Notes under the pieces: generated by a model | The model's database searches: none | The model's input: the letters and a program-made list of their open reading frames with translations, nothing else | Told to the model about the DNA's origin: nothing | Made by a program: the position numbers and the translations under genes | Source: Sulfurisoma sp. | GTDB taxonomy: Bacteria; Pseudomonadota; Gammaproteobacteria; Burkholderiales; Rhodocyclaceae | Assembly (NCBI GenBank): GCA_030691075.1 | Contig: JAUYFI010000085.1 | Span: 1 to 64,000, forward strand | Reading direction: 5' to 3' | DNA length: 64,000 bases | Shown: positions 13,358 through 22,298 of the stretch, piece after piece | Position numbering within the stretch: position 1 is the first letter of the stretch | How the letters are laid out: the number at the start of each line of letters is the position of its first letter

Positions 13358-14782
13358 TTACTTCTTCAGGATTTGCCAGGCCTTCAGAAGATTCATGGCC
13401 TGGCCGAGCTGGTAGTCGTTCTTCGAGGCGATCTCGAAAACGGGCGCTTTGACATCGTCGTCTTTTTCATCGCTCTTGTCGCTCTTGCTCTTGCCATTCT
13501 TGCCCTGCGGCTTGGCCGGTTTCTCGGCTTCCTTGGCCGGCGCCTTTTCCTGCTCATTGCCGAGATGGCGCTCGAGGTCGGCCTCGCGCAGGCGCTCGCG
13601 CGTGCCGCCGTTGGGCGTCTCTTCGACGATCACGTCGGGGGTGATGCCCTTGGCCTGGATCGAGCGGCCGCTGGGCGTGTAGTAGCGCGCTGTCGTCAGC
13701 TTGATCGCCGAGTTGTTGGACAACGGCAGTACCGTTTGCACCGAACCCTTGCCGAAAGTCTGCGTGCCGAGAACGACGGCGCGCTTGTGGTCCTGCAATG
13801 CACCGGCGACGATCTCGGAAGCCGAGGCCGAACCGCCATTGACCAGCACGACCATCGGCAGCGTCTTGGCCGAGGCGTGCAGACCCTTGAGCGCGTCCTC
13901 GCGGTGGCTGCGGGCGTAGTCCTCCGTCGCGGCCACGTACTTGCGCTTGGCATCGTCGGTGCGGCCGTCGGTGGATACCACCAGCACCTTCGACGGCAGG
14001 AAGGCGGCGGAGACGCCGATGGCGGCATGCAGCAGACCGCCCGGATCGTTGCGCAGGTCGAGCACCAGCCCCTTCAATTCCTTGATCTCGCCCTTGTTCT
14101 CGGCCGCCTGCTTCACGAGCTTGTCGAAATTCCTGACGACGTCGGTGGTGGTCTCTTCCTGGAACTGGGTGATGCGCAGGTAGCCGTAGCCGTCCTCGAC
14201 CATTTTCGACTTGACGCTCTGTACCTTGATCTTGTCGCGGACGATGGTGATCTCGAGCGGCTTGGTCTCGCCCTTGCGGAGGATGGTCAGCTTGATCGCG
14301 GTCTTGGGCTTGCCGCGCATCTTCTTGACGGCGTCGTTGAGCGACATGCCCTTGACCGGGGTTTCGTCGAGCTTGATGACGATGTCGCCGGCCTTGACGC
14401 CGGCCTTGTATGCCGGCGTATCCTCGATCGGGGACACGACCTTGACGAAACCGTCTTCCATGCCGACTTCGATGCCGAGGCCGCCGAACTCGCCCTGGGT
14501 CGAGACCTGCAGATCCTTGAAGGCGTCGGCGTCGAGATAGGCCGAGTGCGGGTCGAGGTTGGACAGCATGCCGGAGATGGCATGGGTGATCAGCTTCTTG
14601 TCCTCGATGGGCTCGACGTAGCCCTGCTTGACGGCGTTGAAAACGTCGGCGAAGCTGCGCAGTTCCTCGATGGGCAGTGCTTCGCCGCTCTTCTGGGCGA
14701 TGGCCGAGAAATTGACGCTGACGAGAATGCCGGCGAAGACGCCGACAAGAACCAGACCGACCTGCTGCAATCTGCTGCGCAT
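13358..14782 (-). CDS. ctpA: C-terminal processing protease (S41)
   Basis: A 474-residue periplasmic serine protease. It has an N-terminal signal/anchor (VGLVLVGVFAGILVSVNF), a PDZ domain around residues 95-170, and the S41 catalytic region. The catalytic serine is in GGSASASEIVAGAL near residue 320 and the lysine in QTFGKGSVQTV about 25 residues later. The C-terminal 60 residues are Lys/Glu-rich and of low complexity. In this genetic setting, beside envC, it probably trims proteins that control peptidoglycan hydrolases. It is 26 bp downstream of envC. Confidence 0.96.
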   Translation of the reverse strand: MRSRLQQVGLVLVGVFAGILVSVNFSAIAQKSGEALPIEELRSFADVFNAVKQGYVEPIEDKKLITHAISGMLSNLDPHSAYLDADAFKDLQVSTQGEFGGLGIEVGMEDGFVKVVSPIEDTPAYKAGVKAGDIVIKLDETPVKGMSLNDAVKKMRGKPKTAIKLTILRKGETKPLEITIVRDKIKVQSVKSKMVEDGYGYLRITQFQEETTTDVVRNFDKLVKQAAENKGEIKELKGLVLDLRNDPGGLLHAAIGVSAAFLPSKVLVVSTDGRTDDAKRKYVAATEDYARSHREDALKGLHASAKTLPMVVLVNGGSASASEIVAGALQDHKRAVVLGTQTFGKGSVQTVLPLSNNSAIKLTTARYYTPSGRSIQAKGITPDVIVEETPNGGTRERLREADLERHLGNEQEKAPAKEAEKPAKPQGKNGKSKSDKSDEKDDDVKAPVFEIASKNDYQLGQAMNLLKAWQILKK

Positions 14783-14808
14783 TCGTGACTCCGGGAAGGG
14801 CTAGCGAG

Positions 14809-16041
14809 TCACCTGGCGACCCACTTCATGGGGTCGAAGACCTGTCCGCGGTGACGGAGTTCAAAGTATAAACCCGATTCCGGGTTGCCACCGCTGTTAC
14901 CCACGGTGGCCACGACCTCGCCGGCGCGGGCATCGGCGCCCGGCTGGCGCAGCAGCGACTGGTTGTTGCCATAGACGGAAAGAAAGCCGTCGTCATGGTC
15001 GATGATCAGCAGGTTGCCGAAGCCGCGCAGCCAGTCGGCGAAGACCACGCGGCCGGCGGCGACGGCGCGCACCTCGGCGCCTTCGCCGGCACGGATGAAC
15101 AGGCCCTTCCAGGCGCCGCCCTCGGCACGCGCGGTGCCAAAGCGGCCGGCAAGCGTGCCCTTGACCGGAAGCTTCAACTTGCCGCGGAGACTGGCGAAGG
15201 CGCCGCCGGTGCCCGCGGTGTCGGCCTCGCGCACCGGGTGTGCCGGCGCGGCCCGGGGTTCGCCGCCTTTCGGCGCGACGCTCGGCGCCTTGGCCGGCTT
15301 GCGCCTGGGCATCTTCGCCGCCAGCTTGGCCAGTCCGTCGATCAGCTTGCCGAGGCGCTGTTCGTCGCGCTTCAGGGTGTCGATCTCGCGGCGCTGGACG
15401 CGGATATGGTCGGCGATCCTGGCCAGCACGGCCTGGCGTTCGCGCATCGAAGCCATCAGCGTGGCACGCTCTTCCTGCTGGCGGGCCTCGATGCGGGCGA
15501 TTTCCTCGGCCTTTACGCGGGCCGCCCCGGCCAGTTGCCGCTTTTCGGCGGCGGCGGCAGACAGGCTGCGGATCAGCTCGGCCTTGGCGCGCGACAGCAG
15601 GGTCAGGAAATGCCAGTCGCGCGCCGCCAGGTTGGGGTCGCGGCCTTTGATCAGCGTCTGCAGCGCGTCGCCGCCGCCGGCGGTGTCGGCATGGTGCTGC
15701 TGGCGCAAGAGCCGCCCGAGCTGGGCCTGCTGGCTGGCGGTTTGCTGGGTCAGGCGCTGTTGCTGGGATTCGAGCTCGGCCAGTTCGGCCCGCGTCTCGG
15801 CGCGGCTCTCGCCGAGTTCCTTGAGGCGGCGGTTGGCCGTGGAGATCGCCGACTCGGCCTCGCGCAGCTGGTCGGCAACGGAACTGCGCGAGCCTTCGCT
15901 CTTCGTCAGCTCCTTGCGCAGGTCTTCGATGCGCTCCTTGACTTCCTTCAGTTCGGCCTGCTTCTCAACCTTGCGTTCGGCCGGACCGACGGCCATGGCC
16001 ACCGCTGCCGGCAGCGCCAGCAACAGCAGCCAGGACTTCAC
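14809..16041 (-). CDS. envC: Murein hydrolase activator EnvC
   Basis: A 410-residue periplasmic protein with a signal peptide (LLLLALPAAVAMA), a long coiled coil (about residues 20-250) and a C-terminal LytM/M23 domain from about residue 290. The first metal-ligand motif is replaced by WKGLFIRAGEG, so the usual HxxxD is missing, as in EnvC proteins that activate amidases and do not cut peptidoglycan themselves. It starts with GTG and overlaps the gpmA stop by one base. It should act with FtsEX and amidases in daughter-cell separation. Confidence 0.93.
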   Translation of the reverse strand: MKSWLLLLALPAAVAMAVGPAERKVEKQAELKEVKERIEDLRKELTKSEGSRSSVADQLREAESAISTANRRLKELGESRAETRAELAELESQQQRLTQQTASQQAQLGRLLRQQHHADTAGGGDALQTLIKGRDPNLAARDWHFLTLLSRAKAELIRSLSAAAAEKRQLAGAARVKAEEIARIEARQQEERATLMASMRERQAVLARIADHIRVQRREIDTLKRDEQRLGKLIDGLAKLAAKMPRRKPAKAPSVAPKGGEPRAAPAHPVREADTAGTGGAFASLRGKLKLPVKGTLAGRFGTARAEGGAWKGLFIRAGEGAEVRAVAAGRVVFADWLRGFGNLLIIDHDDGFLSVYGNNQSLLRQPGADARAGEVVATVGNSGGNPESGLYFELRHRGQVFDPMKWVAR

Positions 16042-16787
16042 TACTTGGCTTTGCCCTGGTTGGCCACGGCCTCCATGGCCGCCTTGATCGCTTCCTGGTC
16101 GCCGAGGTAGTAGCTCCTGATCGGCTTGAGGTCGGCGTCGAGCTCATAGACCAGCGGCTGGCCGGTCGGGACGTTGAGGTTGATGATGTCGGCATCCGAC
16201 ACGTTGTCGAGGTACTTGATCAGCGCGCGCAGGCTGTTTCCGTGCGCCGCGACGATGACGCTCTTGCCCGACTTGACCATGGGCGCGATGGCGCCGTGCC
16301 AGTAGGGCAGGAAGCGCGCCACGGTGTCCTTGAGACATTCGGTGTGCGGAAAATCGGCGGCCTCGATCCCGGCGTAGCGCGGGTTGCCGACCTCCAGGCG
16401 CGGGTCGCCGTTATCAAGGGCGGGCGGGGGCGTGTCGTAGGCGCGACGCCAGATCTTGACCTGGTCCTCACCGAATTTGGCGGCGGTTTCGGCCTTGTTG
16501 AGGCCCTGCAGCGCGCCGTAGTGACGTTCGTTGAGGCGCCAGGAATGCTCGATCGGCAGCCACATGCGATCCATTTCGTCGAGCACGATCCACAGGGTGC
16601 GGATGGCGCGCTTGAGCACCGAGGTGTAGGCGACGTCGAAGGCGAAGCCTTCGTTCTTCAGCAACTGGCCGGCGGCGCGGGCCTCGACCAGGCCTTTTTC
16701 GGTGAGGTCGACATCGGTCCATCCGGTGAAGCGGTTTTCCTTGTTCCAGGCGGATTCGCCGTGGCGAAGCAATACGAGCTTGTACAT
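16041..16787 (-). CDS. gpmA: 2,3-bisphosphoglycerate-dependent phosphoglycerate mutase
   Basis: A 248-residue glycolytic enzyme that interconverts 3- and 2-phosphoglycerate through a phosphohistidine. [20 protein letters not shown] contains the phosphorylated histidine (residue 9). RRAYDTPPP and [18 protein letters not shown] (second catalytic histidine) are also present. The length is standard. It is the first gene of the gpmA-envC-ctpA-hypothetical-moeB run and is divergent from the ArsR-type gene. Confidence 0.97.
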   Translation of the reverse strand: MYKLVLLRHGESAWNKENRFTGWTDVDLTEKGLVEARAAGQLLKNEGFAFDVAYTSVLKRAIRTLWIVLDEMDRMWLPIEHSWRLNERHYGALQGLNKAETAAKFGEDQVKIWRRAYDTPPPALDNGDPRLEVGNPRYAGIEAADFPHTECLKDTVARFLPYWHGAIAPMVKSGKSVIVAAHGNSLRALIKYLDNVSDADIINLNVPTGQPLVYELDADLKPIRSYYLGDQEAIKAAMEAVANQGKAK

Positions 16788-16800
16788 GGGGCAACTTTCG

Positions 16801-16812
16801 ATAAGGCCTTAT
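16801..16812. promoter_or_regulatory. 12-bp palindrome in the gpmA/arsR intergenic region
   Basis: ATAAGGCCTTAT is a perfect palindrome 14 bp upstream of the gpmA start. A partial copy, GATAAGG, follows at 16821-16827. It may be an operator for gpmA, but the binding protein is unknown. Confidence 0.3.
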
Positions 16813-16860
16813 CCGCGAATGATAAGGTGAATGGATGATCTCTTTGGAAAAACAGTATTC

Positions 16861-16880
16861 TATAATATTCGAATTCGAAT
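16861..16880 (+). promoter_or_regulatory. Promoter -10 and operator of the persulfide-sensor operon
   Basis: A perfect TATAAT (16861-16866) is followed directly by the perfect 14-bp palindrome ATTCGAATTCGAAT (16867-16880), which covers the expected transcription start. A dimeric ArsR-family repressor bound there would block its own promoter. No strong -35 box is visible. GGAG (16891-16894) then serves the start codon at 16900. Confidence 0.65.
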
Positions 16881-16899
16881 CCAAGACCCTGGAGATGGA

Positions 16900-17229
16900 A
16901 TGGATACCGCCATTCTGGAAATGAAGAACCATCAGGATCACGTCGAGATCGCGGCGCGAGCCCTGAAAGCGATCTCGCATCCTTTGCGCCTGAAGATTCT
17001 TTGCGTCGTCGGCGACCAGGAAGTCTGCGTTCAGGACATCGTCGAGGCGGTCGGGACTTCGCAGAGCAATATTTCACAGCACCTGGCCATCCTGCGCGAC
17101 AAGGGGGTGCTGCAGACGCGCAAGGATGCCAACCGGGTTTTCTATCGCGTCGCCGACCAGCGCACGTTGCAGTTGATCGGCCTGATGCGCGAGGTTTTTT
17201 GCGGGATTTCCCCGCCAAGGAAAGGTTGA
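16900..17229 (+). CDS. ArsR-family repressor, BigR/SqrR/YgaV type
   Basis: A 109-residue winged-helix regulator: ALKAISHPLRLKILCVV, then the recognition helix region TSQSNISQHLAILRDKGVL and the wing DANRVFYRVAD. It lacks the arsenic ELCVCD motif. It has a cysteine at LKILC (residue 35) and another at EVFC (residue 101), the positions of the pair that forms a per/polysulfide bridge in SqrR, BigR and YgaV; a third, C43, is extra. Start 16900 is chosen because GGAG lies 5 bases ahead; an upstream frame adds 23 residues across the operator. It leads a rhodanese-glutaredoxin operon, which fits sulfide or persulfide sensing. Confidence 0.88.
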   Translation: MDTAILEMKNHQDHVEIAARALKAISHPLRLKILCVVGDQEVCVQDIVEAVGTSQSNISQHLAILRDKGVLQTRKDANRVFYRVADQRTLQLIGLMREVFCGISPPRKG

Positions 17230-17235
17230 GTAACA

Positions 17236-17643
17236 ATGGATTTTGTTCAGCAGAACCTGATGTGGGTCATGCTCGCCGCGATCAGCGGCGGCATGCTCGT
17301 CGCCCAGATGATCCGCGGCGGCGGCAACAACATCGGCGTGGCCGAGGCGACGCTCAAGCTCAACCGCGAGGATGCGTTGGTGCTCGATGTTCGCGAGACG
17401 CATGAATGGGATCGCGGCCACATCCCCAACTCGCGTCACATCGCGCTCGGTCAATTGAGCAAGCGTTTGCACGAAGTGGAAAAGTTCAAGAGCCGGCCGA
17501 TCATCGTCGTCTGCGCCAGCGGCAACCGCTCCTCTTCCGCCTGCGGGGCGCTCAAGCGCGCCGGCTTCGAGCAGGTGTTCAACCTTTCCGGCGGCATCGG
17601 CGCCTGGTCCGAGGCCAATCTGCCCGTCACCACCAAGCACTGA
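17236..17643 (+). CDS. Membrane-anchored rhodanese-like protein
   Basis: A 135-residue protein with one N-terminal transmembrane helix (WVMLAAISGGMLVAQMI) and a single rhodanese domain. ALVLDVRETHEWDRGHI is the typical opening of the fold and VCASGNRS carries the catalytic cysteine (C93) and the active-site loop. Such domains carry a persulfide on the cysteine and pass sulfane sulfur to acceptors. It starts 6 bp after the ArsR-type gene and precedes glutaredoxin, so it is a likely target or tool of the sulfur response. Position beside secB is common in Betaproteobacteria. Confidence 0.92.
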   Translation: MDFVQQNLMWVMLAAISGGMLVAQMIRGGGNNIGVAEATLKLNREDALVLDVRETHEWDRGHIPNSRHIALGQLSKRLHEVEKFKSRPIIVVCASGNRSSSACGALKRAGFEQVFNLSGGIGAWSEANLPVTTKH

Positions 17644-17650
17644 AAAATAT

Positions 17651-17911
17651 ATGACCAAGATCGTCATGTACGCCTCCGAAGTCTGCCCCTACTGTGTTCG
17701 CGCCGAGCAGTTGCTGAACCGCAAGGGCATCACCGACATCGAGAAGATCCGCGTCGACCTCGATCCCGCCCGTCGCGACGAAATGCTCGCCCGGTCCAAT
17801 GGCAAGCGCACCGTGCCGCAGATTTTCATCGGCGACTTTCACGTCGGTGGCTGCGACGACCTGCACGAGCTCGATCGTCAGGGCAAGCTCGATCCGTTGC
17901 TGAAAACCTAG
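17651..17911 (+). CDS. grxC: Glutaredoxin 3
   Basis: An 86-residue dithiol glutaredoxin with the active site CPYC (C12 and C15), the cis-proline segment KRTVPQIFIGD and the glutathione-binding HVGGCDDLHEL. It reduces disulfides with glutathione. It begins 7 bp after the rhodanese gene and is followed by secB, an order typical of proteobacteria. Confidence 0.96.
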   Translation: MTKIVMYASEVCPYCVRAEQLLNRKGITDIEKIRVDLDPARRDEMLARSNGKRTVPQIFIGDFHVGGCDDLHELDRQGKLDPLLKT

Positions 17912-17956
17912 GGCTGCTAAAATTCCCGCTTTCTCGAACCCAGCCGGAATTCCATC

Positions 17957-18415
17957 ATGAGCGAACAGCAGCAGCCCGTCTTCAGCATCGAAAAGATCTA
18001 CGTCAAGGACCTCTCGCTGGAGAGCCCGAACTCGCCCCACTGCTTTCTCGAGCGCGATCCGGCGCAGATCGAGGTGCAGATCGGCACGGCCGGCAGCGGT
18101 GTCGGCGATGGCACTTTCGAGGTCGTGCTGACGGTCACCGTCACCGCCAAGATCGGCGACAAGACCCAGTTCCTGGCCGAGGCCGCCCAGGCCGGCATTT
18201 TCGTCATCCAGGGCGTGCCCGACGAAGAGATCGAGCCCATCGTCGCGGTGGCCTGCCCCAACATCCTCTTTCCCTTCGTCCGCGAGACGATTTCCGACGT
18301 CGTGAACCGCGCCGGCTTTCCGCCGGTGCTGCTGGCGCCGGTGAATTTCGAGAGCCTCTATCGCCAGCGGTTCGAAGCCGAGCAGCAGCGTCCCCCCGAA
18401 GCCCGGATTCAGTAA
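17957..18415 (+). CDS. secB: Protein-export chaperone SecB
   Basis: A 152-residue SecB, which holds preproteins unfolded and delivers them to SecA. Typical stretches are FSIEKIYVKDLSLESPNSP, VTAKIGDKTQFLAE and the C-terminal NILFPFVRETISDVVNRAGF. The length is standard. It lies in a plus-strand series rhodanese-grxC-secB-SH3 protein-gpsA. Confidence 0.97.
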   Translation: MSEQQQPVFSIEKIYVKDLSLESPNSPHCFLERDPAQIEVQIGTAGSGVGDGTFEVVLTVTVTAKIGDKTQFLAEAAQAGIFVIQGVPDEEIEPIVAVACPNILFPFVRETISDVVNRAGFPPVLLAPVNFESLYRQRFEAEQQRPPEARIQ

Positions 18416-18424
18416 GGCCACGTC

Positions 18425-18865
18425 ATGCGCCGCGTCGCCATTCTCGGACTCGCGCTGCTCGCCTTGCCGGCCTGGGCGCTCGACTATCGCTCGGTGGCCG
18501 AGGCCACGGCGCTTTACGACGCGCCCTCGCAGAAGGCCAAGCCGCTCCATGTCATCGCGCGCGGCACGCCGGTCGAGCAGGTCGTCGCCGTCGAGGGCTG
18601 GGTCAAGGTGCGCGACCAGAAGGGCGAGCTGGCCTGGATCGAGAAACGCCTGCTTTCCGACAAGCGCATGGTGATCGTGCGCGCCCAGGGTAACAATGGG
18701 GCGCAGGTGCGTGCCCAAGCCGACGACAAGGCCGCGCTGGTTTTCGAGGCCGTGCAGGATGTCGTGCTCGAACTGGTCGAGCCGGCCGCCGCCGGCTGGG
18801 CCAAGGTGAAGCACCGCGACGGCCAGCAGGGATTCGTGAAGGCCGCGCAAGTCTGGGGCCTCTGA
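18425..18865 (+). CDS. Periplasmic SH3-domain protein
   Basis: A 146-residue secreted protein. The signal peptide is [17 protein letters not shown]. Two bacterial SH3-like repeats follow, the first with [20 protein letters not shown] and the second with [22 protein letters not shown]3b domains usually bind cell-wall peptides; no catalytic domain is present. It sits between secB and gpsA, where such a protein is often found in Betaproteobacteria. AAGG lies 8 bases before its ATG. Confidence 0.85.
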   Translation: MRRVAILGLALLALPAWALDYRSVAEATALYDAPSQKAKPLHVIARGTPVEQVVAVEGWVKVRDQKGELAWIEKRLLSDKRMVIVRAQGNNGAQVRAQADDKAALVFEAVQDVVLELVEPAAAGWAKVKHRDGQQGFVKAAQVWGL

Positions 18866-18870
18866 TGATT

Positions 18871-18910
18871 GCCCCCCATCCCCCGACCCCCACCCCGGGG
18901 CGGGGCTGCG
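18871..18910. repeat. REP-like GC-rich hairpin before gpsA
   Basis: The sequence runs CCCATCCCCCGACCCC, then CACCCC and GGGGCGGGG. It fills the gap between the SH3 gene and gpsA. The CCATCCCCC half is shared with the REP-like elements at 20.0 kb and 44.3 kb. Confidence 0.55.
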
Positions 18911-18915
18911 TTGGC

Positions 18916-19884
18916 ATGAACATCGCCATCCTTGGTGCCGGTGCCTGGGGTACGGCGCTGGCGCTGTCCTTTGCGCCGCGCCACCGCATCGCGCTGTGGA
19001 CCTTCGAAGCCGATCATGCCGCCGCCATGCGCGCGGCCGGCGAAAACATGCGCTTTCTGCCGGGTCATGCCCTGCCGGCGGAAATATCCATCGAATCCGA
19101 CATCGCCGCCGCGCTGACGGGCGCGCAGCTCGCCATCATTGCCACGCCGGTCGCTGGCTTGCGCGCGATGCTGACCGCCGCCGCCGGCCTGCCCGTGTTG
19201 TGGGTGTGCAAGGGACTCGAAGCGGGCACGGGCCTGCTGCCGCACCAGGTCGCCACCGAAGTGGCGGGCGACGCGCGTTGCGGTGCGCTGACCGGGCCGA
19301 GCTTCGCCGAAGAGGTGGCCAAGGGCCTGCCGACGGCGATCACCCTGGCCTCGCGCGATGCCGTCTTCGCCCGCGACATGGCGCGGGAACTGCGTGGCCC
19401 GCGCCTGCGCCTCTATGCCAACGACGACATCGTCGGCGCCGAGGTCGGCGGCGCGGTCAAGAACGTGCTGGCCATCGCCACCGGCATCTGCGACGGCCTC
19501 GGGCTGGGACTCAACGCTCGCGCGGCCTTGATGACACGCGGTCTGACCGAGATCACCCGCTTCGGGGTCGCGCTCGGCGCGAAGCGCGAGACCTTCATGG
19601 GCCTGGCCGGCATGGGCGACCTGATTCTCACCTGCACCGGCGACCTTTCGCGCAACCGCCGCGTCGGCCTGGCGCTGGCCTCGGGCCGGCCGATGGAAGC
19701 GATCACGCGCGAGCTCGGCCACGTCGCCGAGGGCGTGATGACGGCGCGCGAAGTTGCCCGCCGCGCGGAATCCATCGGTGTCGACATGCCGATTACCGCC
19801 GCCGTCTGCGCCGTGCTCGACGGCCGCATCGACGCGCGCCAGGCCGTCGATGCGCTGATGAACCGCGATCCGAAGACAGAATAA
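18916..19884 (+). CDS. gpsA: Glycerol-3-phosphate dehydrogenase [NAD(P)+]
   Basis: A 322-residue enzyme that makes sn-glycerol-3-phosphate for phospholipids. [15 protein letters not shown] is the nucleotide-binding loop. [15 protein letters not shown] and the catalytic-lysine region [20 protein letters not shown] are clear. I start at ATG 18916. The frame is also open from an ATG at 18865 that overlaps the preceding stop (TGATG); that version would add 17 residues encoded by the REP-like element. Confidence 0.96.
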   Translation: MNIAILGAGAWGTALALSFAPRHRIALWTFEADHAAAMRAAGENMRFLPGHALPAEISIESDIAAALTGAQLAIIATPVAGLRAMLTAAAGLPVLWVCKGLEAGTGLLPHQVATEVAGDARCGALTGPSFAEEVAKGLPTAITLASRDAVFARDMARELRGPRLRLYANDDIVGAEVGGAVKNVLAIATGICDGLGLGLNARAALMTRGLTEITRFGVALGAKRETFMGLAGMGDLILTCTGDLSRNRRVGLALASGRPMEAITRELGHVAEGVMTAREVARRAESIGVDMPITAAVCAVLDGRIDARQAVDALMNRDPKTE

Positions 19885-19977
19885 GTCCGCAGTCCGGGCG
19901 CAGGGCCGCCCCAAGCCCGGACGGCACGCGCCGAAGGCGCGATCCGCGCCACCGGACGATCGATGCTCCCCGCGATG

Positions 19978-20036
19978 TCGAGCGCAGCGAGCAAGCAGTC
20001 ACCCCTTCCGTGAGGAAGGGGCTGGGGGATGGCGGG
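19978..20036. repeat. REP-like element between gpsA and trmL
   Basis: The element contains TCGAGCGCAGCGAGCAAGC, shared (inverted) with the element before lolB, and then the hairpin CCCCTTCC-GTGA-GGAAGGGG (20002-20021). No T-tract follows, so it is not a classical terminator, but it could stop or protect the convergent gpsA and trmL transcripts. Confidence 0.6.
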
Positions 20037-20037
20037 A

Positions 20038-20502
20038 CTACTTTCCGCCGGCGTAATCCAGTTGCCGCCACGCCTCGTAAACCACCACGGCCACCGCATT
20101 GGAAAGATTCATGCTGCGGCTGCCGGGAACCATCGGCAGACGCAGTCGCCGTTCCTCGGCAAATTCGGCCAGCACCTCCGCCGGCAGGCCGCGCGACTCG
20201 GGACCGAAGACGAAAACATCGCCGGCCAGAAAGTCGGCGCTGGCGGGACGGCGGTTGCCCTTGGTGGTCAGCGCGAACCAGCGTTTTTCGGGCAATGTCG
20301 CGCGACAGGCGGTCCAGCTTTCATGAATCCGCACGTCGGCGAACTCGGCATAATCCATGCCGGCGCGCCTGAGATGTCTCTCCGAAAGATCGAAACCGAG
20401 CGGCCCCACCAGATGAAGCCGACAGCCGGTATTAGCCGTCAGACGAACGACATTGCCGGTGTTCGGTGGGATTTCGGGTTGATAGAGGACGATATCGAAC
20501 AT
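20038..20502 (-). CDS. trmL: tRNA (cytidine/uridine-34 2'-O)-methyltransferase
   Basis: A 154-residue SPOUT methyltransferase acting on the wobble base of tRNA-Leu. It shows [20 protein letters not shown], the SAM-knot loop FGPESRGLP and the C-terminal [19 protein letters not shown] start at ATG 20502; the open frame continues 49 residues upstream across the mshE promoter. The loop [13 protein letters not shown] is encoded by the 27-bp repeat. E. coli TrmL, from memory, has the same number of residues there with a different sequence. Confidence 0.94.
   Translation of the reverse strand: MFDIVLYQPEIPPNTGNVVRLTANTGCRLHLVGPLGFDLSERHLRRAGMDYAEFADVRIHESWTACRATLPEKRWFALTTKGNRRPASADFLAGDVFVFGPESRGLPAEVLAEFAEERRLRLPMVPGSRSMNLSNAVAVVVYEAWRQLDYAGGK
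20226..20252 (-). repeat. 27-bp dispersed repeat, copy 4
   Basis: It matches copy 1 at 25 of 27 positions. It lies in trmL, and here the strand and frame give PASADFL and not KVGAG. The peptide therefore differs while the DNA is conserved. Confidence 0.78.
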
Positions 20503-20580
20503 GATTTGCACGCTTTTCAGCTTGCGCCGCAGGCGGCCTGTAGCCGAGAATAGCGGCCAAATCATACGGGAGATTCCCTG

Positions 20581-22287
20581 ATGGCCCGTCCGGAGAAAAT
20601 CCGCCTTGGTGACATGCTGATTCAGCAGAGCCTCATCACCAACGAACAACTTAAATTGGCGCTCGACGAGCAGAAGCGCTCCGGCCGCAAGCTCGGCCGC
20701 GTGCTGGTCGACAGCAGCTTCGTCACCGAGGAGGGAATTTCCAAAGGTCTGGCGCGCCAGCTCGGCGCCGCCTTCATCGACCTCAAGACCTTCCAGCCCA
20801 ACCCGGAACTGATCAAGCTGCTGCCCGAAGCACAGGCGCGGAGGCTACGCGCGCTGGTGCTCGACGAGCGCGCCGGCCTGCTGGTGGTGGGCATGTCCGA
20901 CCCGACCGATCTCACCGCCTTCGACGAACTCGCGCGGATTGTCCACCGCGAAATCGATCTTGCCGTGGTCACCGAAAGCCAGTTGCTCTCGGCCGTCGAC
21001 CGCGTCTACAGTCGCACCGAGGAAATCCACGGCCTGGCCAAGGAACTCACCGCCGACATGGGCGACATCCCGGTCGAGTTCGGCAATATCCTCGGCCTCA
21101 CGGCCGGCGCCGAGGACGCGCCGGTGGTCAAGCTGCTCAACACCGTGTTCGAGGAAGCCCTGAAGCTGCGTGCCTCGGACATCCACATCGAGCCGCAGGA
21201 AAAGAACCTCGTCATCCGCTTCCGCATCGACGGCGTGCTGCATGTGCAGACCGAGGCCGATTCCAAGATATCCACCGCGCTGGTGCTGCGCCTGAAGCTC
21301 ATGTCCGGTCTCGACATTTCGGAAAAACGCCTGCCGCAGGACGGACGCTTCAACATCAAGCTGCGCGCCATACCCGTCGATATCCGCATCTCCACCATGC
21401 CGACGCAGCACGGCGAGTCGGTGGTGATGCGCCTGCTGGCCCAGAACACGGGTCTGCTGCAGATCGACAAGCTGCAGATGCCGCCGCGCGTGCTGGAGCG
21501 CTTTCGCCACGCCATCAAGCGCCCCGCCGGCATCGTCCTGGTCACCGGCCCCACCGGCTCCGGCAAAACCACCACGCTCTACGCCGCGCTCAACGAACTC
21601 AACACGCCCGAGAAAAAGATCATCACCGTCGAAGACCCGGTCGAATACCGTCTGCCGGGTCTCAACCAGGTGCAGGTGCATGAAAAGATCGACCTCACCT
21701 TCGGCCGCGTGCTGCGCACCGCCCTGCGCCAGGACCCGGACATCATTCTGCTCGGCGAAATGCGCGACCAGGAGACCGCCGAGATCGGCATGCGCGCCGC
21801 CATGACCGGCCACCTCGTGCTGTCCACCCTGCACACCAACGACGCCCTCTCAACGCCGATCCGCCTGCTCGACATGGGCGTGCCGCGCTACATGGTGGCG
21901 CTGTCGATCCAGATGGTGCTGGCGCAGCGTCTGGTGCGGGTCATTTGCGAAAACTGCTCCCAACCCCACCAGATTGCTCCGCACGAGCACGAGTGGCTCA
22001 AATACGAGCTCGGCGAGCGTGTCGATACTTTTCAGTACAAGCACGGCGCCGGCTGCGGCCATTGCGCCAACACCGGCTACACGGGCCGCCAGGCCGTCTA
22101 TGAACTGCTGGAAATGACCAACCCGCTGGTCGAGGCCGCCAACCGCGGCGACCCCAACGAGTTCATGGTCGTCGGCCGCGAGCAGATGGGGGGCAACACC
22201 CTGCGCCGCGACGTCGTGCGCCTCGTGGTCAATGGCCGCACCACGGTGGACGAGGCCATGCGCATCAGCACCCAGTTCGATGAATAG
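20581..22287 (+). CDS. mshE: MSHA-type pilus assembly ATPase with c-di-GMP-binding N-terminus
   Basis: A 568-residue GspE/PilB-family extension ATPase. The N-terminus has the two tandem MshEN motifs, [20 protein letters not shown] (residues 8-27) and [20 protein letters not shown], which bind c-di-GMP in MshE. The motor follows: Walker [11 protein letters not shown] (residues 323-332), an Asp box, [13 protein letters not shown] (Walker B) and the His box [12 protein letters not shown] zinc-binding CxxC pair (CENC and CGHC) is intact. GGGAG lies 8 bases before the ATG. It drives pilus polymerisation together with the next gene. Confidence 0.94.
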   Translation: MARPEKIRLGDMLIQQSLITNEQLKLALDEQKRSGRKLGRVLVDSSFVTEEGISKGLARQLGAAFIDLKTFQPNPELIKLLPEAQARRLRALVLDERAGLLVVGMSDPTDLTAFDELARIVHREIDLAVVTESQLLSAVDRVYSRTEEIHGLAKELTADMGDIPVEFGNILGLTAGAEDAPVVKLLNTVFEEALKLRASDIHIEPQEKNLVIRFRIDGVLHVQTEADSKISTALVLRLKLMSGLDISEKRLPQDGRFNIKLRAIPVDIRISTMPTQHGESVVMRLLAQNTGLLQIDKLQMPPRVLERFRHAIKRPAGIVLVTGPTGSGKTTTLYAALNELNTPEKKIITVEDPVEYRLPGLNQVQVHEKIDLTFGRVLRTALRQDPDIILLGEMRDQETAEIGMRAAMTGHLVLSTLHTNDALSTPIRLLDMGVPRYMVALSIQMVLAQRLVRVICENCSQPHQIAPHEHEWLKYELGERVDTFQYKHGAGCGHCANTGYTGRQAVYELLEMTNPLVEAANRGDPNEFMVVGREQMGGNTLRRDVVRLVVNGRTTVDEAMRISTQFDE

Positions 22288-22298
22288 CGGATTCTCCC

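Noticed and set aside
14809..16041. EnvC as an active M23 endopeptidase
   Set aside because: The first zinc-ligand motif is replaced by WKGLFIR, so it fits the non-catalytic activator class.
18425..18865. SH3-domain protein as a wall hydrolase
   Set aside because: Only SH3-like repeats are present, with no NlpC/P60 or amidase domain.
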